Shown here in pieces: positions 1 through 9,100 of a stretch of 27,650 nucleotides of DNA (positions are counted from its first letter, which is position 1; every line of letters begins with the position of its first letter). The stretch spans positions 1 to 27,650 of IMG/VR virus record IMGVR_UViG_3300015360_000163; one strand, written 5' to 3'. The notes beneath the pieces were generated by a model that ran no database searches, was not told the DNA's origin, and saw only the letters and a program-made list of their open reading frames with translations. The stretch comes from a virus. The position numbers and the translations under genes are program-made.

Positions 1-963
1 CCACGCCGAGGGGGAATCCACAGTCAAGTAGGTGGTAGCCTTATTGATGGAGACATTCGCGAGCATCGTCCCATCCATGGTATCCGGGGCGGTCACATTC
101 AAGTCGTTGAACTCGATGCGGAAACGGAGAGTCTTGCCCCGGTCTCCCAGAGTGCCCGTCATACCATCTTCGGTCGCACCATAGATGGAAATGTTATTAC
201 CCGATCCCGCAAAGAGCGCGAACGAATAGGTCGTTCCATCCCCAATACCCTTCCATAGAAGGTTCGATCCATTCCACGACCCGCCCCACAGGGGGAGTTC
301 ATAGTATCCGCTCGATCCACCAATATCGGTTACCCCAAGTGCGCGATGGAACACCGACCGGGTCTGATGTGCGTCCATCGAAATGGTTCCGTAGAACGAG
401 CACAAATCGGTCCAAAACGTATTGTGCTGGGTCACCGCGCCACCCGTTCGTGACGGGGTAAAGCGGATGGTTCCTCCCGAATTGAAGAAGTACCGCGCCT
501 TATCCACGGTGGTGAATACCATCTTGAACTCATGGACAAGCTGCGTCGTCCACACCCCCGTATAGGTATCGTTCGGGGCGGTCTGGTTCGAGTAAATCGT
601 CAGCGCGTCTGCGGCGGGAACCAAACGGTTCGTGTCCAAATTGGCAACCGCCGCGACATTCCCATAATAGTACTTGATCAACTTATCCACGCCGATATCC
701 ACGGCGGTGGGCAGAGTCACGGTGGTTCCCTGATGATTCCCCATCACGACCATCGCGGACCGGAGAAGGGTCCACTCATTCGAGGCGACCATCTGTTGAA
801 GCTCACCCGTGGTTGCATCCGGCGGAGTCACGGTGGGAATGGTAATCGCGGTTTGTCCATAACCACGGTCCGAGTATCCCGGTCCATAGAGGAGTTGAAT
901 CGGATTACGCAGCGTGGTGTTGAAATCGGCTGCCTGAATCAGCGCGTCCAAATTATACGTCAT
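1..963 (-). CDS. Virion structural protein, probably tail fibre or baseplate periphery (partial, C-terminus outside window)
   Basis: An open frame of 321 codons runs from an ATG at 963 to the left edge without a stop, so the C-terminal part is missing. The start follows directly on the TAA of the upstream gene (TAAATG arrangement), indicating translational coupling in the same late operon. The N-terminus begins MTYNLDALIQAADFNTTL and is followed by a region rich in Thr, Gly, Asn and aromatic residues with little charge, as is usual for beta-rich tail proteins. I see no enzymatic motif, signal peptide or membrane segment. Its place at the end of a series of tail-fibre-like genes suggests a virion protein on the outer baseplate or fibres. 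The family is not firmly recognised, so the function is inferred from context and composition. Confidence 0.7.
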   Translation of the reverse strand, partial: MTYNLDALIQAADFNTTLRNPIQLLYGPGYSDRGYGQTAITIPTVTPPDATTGELQQMVASNEWTLLRSAMVVMGNHQGTTVTLPTAVDIGVDKLIKYYYGNVAAVANLDTNRLVPAADALTIYSNQTAPNDTYTGVWTTQLVHEFKMVFTTVDKARYFFNSGGTIRFTPSRTGGAVTQHNTFWTDLCSFYGTISMDAHQTRSVFHRALGVTDIGGSSGYYELPLWGGSWNGSNLLWKGIGDGTTYSFALFAGSGNNISIYGATEDGMTGTLGDRGKTLRFRIEFNDLNVTAPDTMDGTMLANVSINKATTYLTVDSPSAW

Positions 964-1602
964 TTATCCCACCTTAATTTCTACAAGACGCTCTTCCCAA
1001 TTCAAATCCGTTTTGAGAACGCGCCCAATCGCGGGACCCTCAGGAGAACGAGATTTTCCGTGACTATCCAAACACGCGGTTCCCACACCGGGAATCGTCG
1101 AAAGTACAATATAGTCTCCACAACGAACGGGACCAGTCACCCGACAGGGAATTCTACCAGACAGCGCGATCAAAACCGCGTTTTCCACATCCAATTCGAA
1201 ATTCTCATTCAACACGATGAAGGGATCGGTCGAAACCACTCCGATCCACGATCCGTCCCACTTCGCCATGGTGACTTCCGTATTTCCTTCGGTGTTGTAC
1301 TGGAGAATCGTTCCACACGGGTAGACGGCGTCGGCCTCGTAATACTCCGCGATATCCGCGTAATACGCCCGAAGTTTACCCAATACGACCACCCCGGCGG
1401 CGGACAAATCGAGGGTTCCTGCTGCATTCACAGTGACCGTAGCCGCATTTACGGTCGTGAATACCCCCGTGTTGGGAACTCGACTTCCGATCTGAACATT
1501 ATCGATTAGCTTGGTATTTCCACCCACCACGTTCACGTCAATCGCGGTTACTGGTCTCACGGAAAGGTCAAGCACATCCCGGGTCGCTTTTGAAATTGGC
1601 AT
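964..1602 (-). CDS. Tail-fibre-type structural protein
   Basis: This 212-residue protein starts at an ATG preceded by AGAGG seven bases upstream. A short N-terminal region with beta-repeat character (about residues 30-75, VFTTVNAATVTVNAAGTLDL) precedes a domain starting near residue 78 with the signature ADIAEYYEADAVYPCGTILQ. From memory, similar 'AD-AE-YE-D--Y-PGT' domains occur at the ends of many tail-fibre and tail-collar proteins of T4-like phages; these form compact beta domains and some neighbours are processed proteolytically. The rest (GVVSTDPFIVLNE, GRIPCRVTGPVRCGDYIV) fits that family. It probably forms a fibre tip or connector. A promoter-like TAAATA box lies 21 bases upstream, so it may head its own late transcript with the following gene. 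Confidence 0.72.
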   Translation of the reverse strand: MPISKATRDVLDLSVRPVTAIDVNVVGGNTKLIDNVQIGSRVPNTGVFTTVNAATVTVNAAGTLDLSAAGVVVLGKLRAYYADIAEYYEADAVYPCGTILQYNTEGNTEVTMAKWDGSWIGVVSTDPFIVLNENFELDVENAVLIALSGRIPCRVTGPVRCGDYIVLSTIPGVGTACLDSHGKSRSPEGPAIGRVLKTDLNWEERLVEIKVG

Positions 1603-1623
1603 CTCACATCCTCTTGTATCACC

Positions 1624-1630
1624 TATTTAG
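1624..1630 (-). promoter_or_regulatory. Candidate late promoter (CTAAATA)
   Basis: The minus strand reads CTAAATA in the 28-base gap between two structural genes, 21 bases before the ATG at 1602 and just after the TAA of the preceding gene. It matches the 3' part of the T4 late promoter box TATAAATA and recurs at other gene heads in this window (3190, 11434, 17127, 25521). Confidence 0.55.
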
Positions 1631-2548
1631 TTAAAATTCGAGAAATACGATGCTTATCCGGTCGGCGTCATATGTGACTCCACTGGTTCCGGCTAGAACC
1701 TGAATTGTACACGCAGAGGAAGATACGGCTTGGTTGTCCGGACTCACCGTGACACCGATTCCCGAACCCGAGGTAGAATCGTATCTCGCGTTGGGCAAAA
1801 TCAAGTAATTTCCGGTCCCAAACGTGGTTCCGGAGAATGTAATCGTGTACCGACCAGTAGAGAGTTTGGTCACGCTGGCGATGTTTTTTCCAACGAGGGT
1901 GGTGATTACCCCCACGGATTGGGTCCCATCGAATACGACCGCAGCGAAGCCCTTTAGGGGAAGCTGCTGTGCCCAAAAGGTCCCGTTGTACATTTCTCCA
2001 TTCCCGAACGTGGAGTTATTTCGGGTATCACCCACCACCGGGGCCGAGGGACGCTGGGCGGTGGTGCCCGAGGGGAGTCGTACGGCGTCGGTCCTTCCAA
2101 AGATAGTCGAGGCCGCCACGCCGGGACTCGCATTCGAGAATGAAACCACCGATGTGCCCAACGAGGAAATCCCAAACTGCCCCGCACCGTCCGCGTATAT
2201 CCCTGTTGTCAAATCTGCATAAACGGGCAACCCGGGTAACGTTGCGGAGGATACGGGAATCGTCACGGGTCCGAAGAGTAGTGCCCGCCACTCAGTTCCG
2301 TCCCAGTAGGATTCAACTTTGGTCGTGGAATTATACCAGAGCATCCCCGGGACCGGATTACTCGGCGCGGTGGGCTTGGCAAAATTCTCCATCAACCGAT
2401 AAACGTTCTGATTCCAAAACTGTCCATACTGGGGGGAACCCGCGCCGGGCATCTCAATCGGAAAAGTAACCCCCGTAGTGGTCGCGGGATTGATCGTGGC
2501 TACAATCGTGGCAGCGGCATTTCTAATCGTATATGCGGGGATTGTCAT
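1631..2548 (-). CDS. Tail-fibre-type structural protein with C-terminal beta domain
   Basis: The protein has 305 residues. Its ATG follows TAGGAG at six bases, and that Shine-Dalgarno overlaps the stop of the upstream gene, so the two are coupled. An N-terminal segment (about residues 38-90, YGQFWNQNVYRLMENFAKP and VPGMLWYNSTTKVESYWDG) matches the short attachment repeat seen in many phage tail-fibre proteins ('P-GMLWY-T---L--YDGT-W'). The C-terminal third (about 205-305, starting AAVVFDGTQSVG, with ITFSGTTFGTGNYLILPNAR and ending RISIVFLEF) resembles a widespread tail-fibre beta-sandwich domain with an 'NV-SVT--GTG-YTV-F' core. This points to a fibre or baseplate decoration, possibly receptor-facing. 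No catalytic motif is visible. The family call is from pattern memory. Confidence 0.72.
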   Translation of the reverse strand: MTIPAYTIRNAAATIVATINPATTTGVTFPIEMPGAGSPQYGQFWNQNVYRLMENFAKPTAPSNPVPGMLWYNSTTKVESYWDGTEWRALLFGPVTIPVSSATLPGLPVYADLTTGIYADGAGQFGISSLGTSVVSFSNASPGVAASTIFGRTDAVRLPSGTTAQRPSAPVVGDTRNNSTFGNGEMYNGTFWAQQLPLKGFAAVVFDGTQSVGVITTLVGKNIASVTKLSTGRYTITFSGTTFGTGNYLILPNARYDSTSGSGIGVTVSPDNQAVSSSACTIQVLAGTSGVTYDADRISIVFLEF

Positions 2549-2557
2549 TGATTGCTC

Positions 2558-3175
2558 CTAGACCACGCGAATACGCAGAGTGTAAATTGCTTCGATGATT
2601 CGATCCGACGCCTTTAGAATCGGCGTAAACACGAGGTGGGAGATCAACAAACCGTCTTCCATTTTCAGTCCAATTTCATCGAACGAGAACCCACTGGTGT
2701 TCAAATTGAGCGCGCCCGTATTCGACAGGGCGGGCTGACCGAATGGCTCATCCCGGTCCAGCACGCATCGAATTTCCACATCCGAGAACAGGGTTCCGTT
2801 AATGTGACGGACACTCATCTGATTTCCCACCGGGGCATTCTGAGCATCGTCCACGACCTCATAGTACACCGGGACATGCAAATCCGCAGCGCCGGTAACA
2901 TTCGGAGACGCAAACAGGATCAACCCCGCCGGGTCCACCGTGGCTCCGCCGGTACCGAAATGCATCGTGTAAATCACTCCATTAACACGATCCGCAATCG
3001 CCCGAGCCAAGAGAATGGAGAAATTCTCCTTATGGATATCGTTCATTTGATCAAGGAGAACACGCCCCGAGTCCGTCCCGATCTGAGATCGGTCCGTGTA
3101 TTCGAAAATTTTAACGTGTCCCTGAGGGGAAACGCCACCATTGTCCTTGAATTTTTCGTTTTTCGTTTCCATCAT
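2558..3175 (-). CDS. Virion structural protein, tail-fibre cluster
   Basis: The reading frame opens TTG-ATG-ATG. I take the ATG at 3175 (205 residues); the next ATG at 3172 is equally plausible because AGAGG lies seven bases before it and four before the first. The TTG at 3178 is unlikely. The sequence begins MMETKNEKFKDNGGVSPQGH and shows a hydrophilic N-terminus followed by a beta-rich body with a histidine pair region (LHVPVYYEVV, MSVRHINGTLFSDVEI) and a C-terminus rich in alternating hydrophobic residues (IIEAIYTLRIRVV). I do not recognise a named family. The stop overlaps the Shine-Dalgarno of the next gene, so it belongs to the tail-fibre operon. A TAAATA box lies just upstream. Confidence 0.68.
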   Translation of the reverse strand: MMETKNEKFKDNGGVSPQGHVKIFEYTDRSQIGTDSGRVLLDQMNDIHKENFSILLARAIADRVNGVIYTMHFGTGGATVDPAGLILFASPNVTGAADLHVPVYYEVVDDAQNAPVGNQMSVRHINGTLFSDVEIRCVLDRDEPFGQPALSNTGALNLNTSGFSFDEIGLKMEDGLLISHLVFTPILKASDRIIEAIYTLRIRVV

Positions 3176-3189
3176 CAATCCTCTGTGCC

Positions 3190-3196
3190 TATTTAG
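3190..3196 (-). promoter_or_regulatory. Candidate late promoter (CTAAATA)
   Basis: The minus strand reads CTAAATA between the TAA of the giant structural gene (3198-3200) and the next start, with 14 to 17 bases between the box and the candidate ATG codons. The gap is only about 22 bases and is largely used up by this box and the AGAGG Shine-Dalgarno. Confidence 0.55.
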
Positions 3197-3197
3197 A

Positions 3198-6100
3198 TTA
3201 ATAAATCGTTGCCGACTGCATTACCGCATAGGCGGCGGGCCAATTAACGGCTGCGTTCACGTCGGTGCCGAAATACTCGGTTCCAAATCCAATACCTTCT
3301 CCGTTTACGGGATACACGAATATGGGCGATCCGGGGATTGAGTCACCCACCGAGTAGGTGAGCGTGGACACCCCTGCCGCGAAGGTCCATAGTTTTCCCG
3401 ACCGAAGTGCGAGGATTTTCTTGGTCCCCGCGAGGGTCACCGTGGACACCCATATGGTTCCGTTCCACGTCCAAATCACATTCGTGGTGGTGTTGAGAAT
3501 TTTCAATCCCACGCGTCGGTTCACTTCGAGACCCAACGGAGAGTCGAACTGCAAATGGTTCGTAAGAACATCATCCACGACATAATCGGGCATCGCAGCG
3601 AGACTCGTGGGCGAGACCCCATTGCGGGTGTACAAATAATTCACACTGATCGTATCAGTCACCACCGGAGTGGTCAGATACAAATATCCCTTGTTTATCG
3701 TGAACGGCCCCGGGGTATCCGTCATCTGATAGGTTCCGAGTTTACCCACAGGGAACCCGCTATAGATGATTTTTACCGTATGACCCGCAATGATCGGGAT
3801 CAAAAATGTAACAATTGTTCCAGCAGTAATTGTGTAATTCGTATTGAGAACGAGGGTCGCGCCATTATCCGTGACAGACGAGATAATGTGACCGAAGTTT
3901 CCACGTAAGAACGTCTGCCCAGACATCACCGTATCGGTACTGGTTTCTAATATTTCGATTCCCACGGGGAGAACCGGAACCTGTCCAATCGTAATAGCGA
4001 AATCTCGTTCGCCGAGCGAGGTATCGTTCCGAATCAGTACCGAGGCCGAGTCTAAATTCTCGGCAACGATGCGTTCCGGAGCTTGTCCGAGATCATCCGC
4101 GACATCCCCGAATGGGATCGCATTATGATTAACGATCATTCGCGCGGCCTGATGATAATAGCTTCCCGCGTATGGAGAACCCACCACGGCGGGACCTTCG
4201 ACGAAGCCGACCGTCTGATAAATTTCTACGCGCAAGAGGGCGCTGATTGCTCCACTGAATTCCAACGTGATCGTACGTGGTCCGAGAATCCATGTATAGG
4301 TCAGACCCAAATCAGTAACATATACCTCGGAACCATCCGAGATTGTGAGTTTGAACTTCTGCTCGTACAACGACGGGGTATAATCCGTGCTAAACACGAA
4401 GGCCGTCGTGACCCCGTTACCATTTTGAGTTCCGATTTGAAACCACTCGTCCCGACCCAAATCGGTGATGTTCCAGAGATTTTTACTGAAACCGTTGTCT
4501 TCATCGAAATACGGAGTATCCCAACCATATTCGTCCTGCATATTCGAACTCAATCGGTCGAACACGAGGACCGTCTTAGACACTGCATCATCGGTGATAA
4601 TCGAATCCGCTGTATCATTTTCTTGATTAGCCACGGTCAGGATAATTTCCTTATCGCGGAGTTTCGAGTGAAAGGGCTTCACATCATTGATGTTGTTCAC
4701 CAACGCATCCACCTCGTTCGGACGAACGAAACGATCCTGTCGAAATTTATCTGATACGTGCAAATCCAAATATGAGGTCTTGAGAAACCACGAGCACTGT
4801 TCGTTCTGACGAATCATTTCGTAGAGAACCGAGAACAACAAATCGTTTCGCTCGCCCTCATTCAACAGAATTTTTACATCCTCATAGACGCGCCGAAGTA
4901 ATGTGGGATTATTATACAGAGTGGGTAACAAGCGTAGGGTTTGGTTCTCCACCCCCACTTCGGTCCATGCCCCGGACACTAGGGCATAATCCGCGTATAC
5001 ATTACCGGCCAAGTTCCACAGATCGGAGTTAGTCGTGGTAAGAACACGGACCACATCTCCTTCGAAATAAAACCCGTCATTCATACGGTAGTTTCGTTCA
5101 GCAATAGTAGGGACCGTTTCTAGAATCGTCTTTTTCTCGAATTCCTTCATCCGGTATGGGGTTCTCGTCCAATACCCCAAGGCGTTTCCGGGAAACTCAT
5201 CTACGAGTTGGAAATAACGAGTTGCGTTGGGATCATCCCGGAAGCTCTTCCGTGCAAGAATCTTGTTCACCGCAGTTAACCACACCGTAAAACCGGTTTC
5301 TACATTTTTGAAGATAGTTTGCGGTGGATACAACGCGGAGCCATGAATTTCATCCCCAACCAAGTATGGATCGGGAACCGGGTTTCCCAGTTTGTCGATT
5401 CTGGAGAAACAGTCGATAATCTTATCCTCGACCTGAATCGGAGGATTTTTGAATTTATCGTTTTCGGTGATCAGAATCCATTCATCATGACTATTACGAA
5501 GACGCGAATCGACGCCAACCGCGTATGAGTAGGTGTCTTTAATCTTTTCACCACCTGAGTAGATGAACATACTGGTCGAATTCACGGGAGCGAACCAAGG
5601 CACGCCCTCACGGGTGGGGTTTTCCAGACGACGTGCGATCTGGGCACATGTGAATTCCTTCTTGTTTTCCGTACCCGTATAAGACACGACCCAGAAATAG
5701 TACTTCCGGGTGACACGGTTGTTTTTATCAATCCCCTCGTACACCGAGTATGAAGCACTACTGGTGGGATTATTCACGAAGAACGGCTTGCCATGGACCT
5801 TTTCGCTGTCGGGAAGCTTGGAGACATACGACATCCACTGATCGGGCGGAACCGGGGATTCGATCCATTCCATTACTTCGATATGCCCAAGCTGAACCAC
5901 AATATTTCCCGTCGCCGTACCCACGGTGCTCTTGATCTTCAACTGGAGTTGCGTGGTGGTCGTGGCAATCGCATAGACCTGATGCATATTATACGCGGGC
6001 TGATCGGCTCCTGTGATCGTAATCAAGGTGGCATTATTCAGCGGACGTTGATGAACGAACGGGGCACCCGTGACGGGATCGAGGAGGTTTATCGTTACCG

Positions 6101-9100
6101 TGTCCCCCTGCTGTGTGATTGTCGCATTACAGTACTCCATCCGTCCCCACTCGGGCGCGGCCTGTTCATAGAACGGAAGAAGGCTCTTGTAATCGGAGTA
6201 TCTCGCAAGACCCAGACGCCACCACGAACGCCCAACCTTATCCGGTCCCCACGTCAAATTATTCGAACTCGGGGCCTTGGGTCCGACATTATACAGGGCA
6301 GGATCATAAAACGACCGATAGTCGATCAGCGATTCCGACTTTCGGTCATACTTGCCTTCGATGGGATCAAACAGGGTGTGATCCAACACCAATGTATTAT
6401 CATCGGTATCGCTCAATTTCAAAGTGTATGAATTTCGATAATCAATATCTCCATTTACGGTGGGGAAACGGAACGTAGAGACTAGACTATTGGTAGTCCG
6501 AGTGGGAATGATCCAACGCGTGTCTCCCGGGGTCACTCGGTTCAAATCAGGGATCACCAATGCCCGCGATCCCGCAACCGCCGAACCAAAACGAACAGTT
6601 TGAATCTTGTCGAAGAAATCCGTGTGGAATACACGAAATTGGACCTCGTCGCGGTTTTGATCGCCAAACTCAGTAAGCTTCCACAACCAATCCTCATATA
6701 CCTGAATGTTATCAAGCCCAGCGCGGGTTCCCTTCGCGAATGCATTGATCGCGCGAATGGTTCCCTTGGCGTGAATCATACCCCGATAATAATCGAACCG
6801 GGAACGCTCATCAGCGCCAAGCTGATCCATGTAGGAATCCATCGGGTAATACCCATAGAGGTTCCATGCCTGATCCCGCTTCAAGGGATCATCTATGGGA
6901 TCGATACGGTCATAGAACCGGGTGAAATCGGTCGCTTGCTTTTCAAAATTAGGCAAGAGCTTCTCTTCGCCGATAAGATGTCCCGGGGCGTCAAACTGTC
7001 CAGACCATTCCTTGGTCCGGTAGGTATCAACACGGATGGTGGGTTGGTATATTCCCAGAACCGGGTCATAGATAAGCTGTCCAAATCGGGTCCGTTGAGA
7101 GAAAAACACAACGTGCTGGGCCTCCGAAATATTGACCCGGACCCCGTATATTTCATTCTCTCCCTCAAGAACAGGAAAGTCAGTGGAGGTGATCTTAATC
7201 CCGTTGCCAATCTTTAGTACGTCCAGCTTGGGCGGCGGAATGGGTTCCCCACGCTTATTGATAACCCCATACAGACCGTTCTGAATCGACTCAACCGTGT
7301 CCAATTGCCCAAGGGTGGAATCGAAACGCGCCACAGTGAAAAACGGCGTGAAATAGAACGAATCGAAATCCGCCTGTTGAGTCACGCGCATCAATTGTGG
7401 ATTGGTAATCTCACTCAACCAAACAGCGAATTGTTTCGCCCCGGTCAGGAAGTCACGAATGTCAGAGTCATCATCGTGGTAGGTCTCGAATTTCCATCCA
7501 CGGGTGTCGAGATATCGTCCGTATCCGATCATGAAGTTCACGACCTCAGAGGCTCCCGGCAGGAAGGTTCCGTAGGGGACATCGATGTACGTGCCTGATC
7601 CTTCGGAGAAGTAGAAATAATCCACCCCACGGACGGTGAATTTCTTCATCATCGTCGAGGCATTGGAAATGGCGGTGAGAACCACCACGGTGATCGTCTC
7701 ACCACCATTGATTTGAACGACGGGATCGAGTTCAATGGTCCGCTGATCCACCGCCACGACATATTCGGAACGGATTTTCATTCCATTGATCAAAAAGGCC
7801 AGCTTGGCGGTGTCGTTAGCCTTGCCCACGGTGGGTAGGACGAGATTCTGCAAAACATACGTGCGCTGATTGATGTCAGCGGTGAAGGTTTCCTTTCTCT
7901 CCACCTGTCCACCCTGAACTGGGATCGAGGGGGTTTCGATGCGGAAGAATGGATTATTATAGTCGTATCCGAACACTCGGTATCCAGAGTCTTCACGAAT
8001 CAAATAGAGGCCCGATCCGAACTCGCTGCTTGTGGGGCGGGACTTGTATGGAATGACCGATGCATCCTCATAGGGGATTTCTGAGCCCCCCAACAAGGTG
8101 TAAACGGTTCGTTCCGGATTGATGTACCCGTAGGTTTTCCACGCCATACTGGGCTGGGTGTTCTGGACGATCTTCGCAAATCCTTCGGCGACGGAAACTC
8201 CCAAGGAGGAAATTCTGTCCGTGATCCACATGTTCAAACCGATCACGGGGCCGTTCAGGAGATGAACTTCGTTATCCGCGATGGGGGAACGGCGAAGACT
8301 CGTACGGTCGATCAGATGGGGGCTGGTGAACAGACCATTAAGATAAAACGTCTGATCCCCCCACTTCGTGGCAATCCACTCCAACGGACGCATCAAGTAT
8401 CCTGCAAGAGAACACGCATAAGCGTAATGTGAAGAGTTGTAGAATTTTTCTTCAACCGGGCCACCATCCCCAAATACCCATCCGTCGTTCAAACGGCGAG
8501 GATCGAGCGCACCTTCAAGAACGATTCCAAGCGCGATGGGATCGCGAAGCGCCCCAGCTACGTCCACCGGAATCGGTCCGAGCATCTCGAATTTGGGATC
8601 GAATATGTTCAACGGGGAATGAACTAGTCCGTTTTGGAGATCGACCCACATCGTATGAGCCGATCCATATCGGGGGGTTCCATCACCACTGGTACTTGTG
8701 GGGACGTACGTGGTTCTCCACCACGTCGGTTCAATACTATACCCGACGACTTCCCACGGATGAGAATGGGGACGCGGCGTCTTATAAAGGCGACGATAGA
8801 TACCCTTGTAATTTCCTTCCAGTCCCGAACTGGAAAAATTCCACGTGAATGGATCAGAATTATTGTAGGTGGAGTTCACAACATAGTCCATGTTGTGATT
8901 GATCACCCAGCGTTCGAATTCCCGACGTATGATCCGGCGGAATTCCGTCATCGAGTATCGGTAGGTATTCACTGGGTGATTGAACGTCTTGATCTCATAG
9001 ATGGTCAAGCCGTTGAAAAAATAGTATTTGGCGTTGATATCATCGTAGAAAACATCATCGGGAGGAATTGGAGACGTGCTCCACGTTGCCCCATTGTATT

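Noticed and set aside
532-1509. Plus-strand 325-codon frame across the tail-fibre genes
   Set aside because: It overlaps two well-supported minus-strand structural genes almost completely, and its product is Arg/Gly/His-rich with no domain pattern.
4083-4754. Long plus-strand frames opposite the giant structural gene, for example this one of 223 codons
   Set aside because: They mirror the codon bias of the real minus-strand gene, lack ribosome sites and show no recognisable protein pattern.
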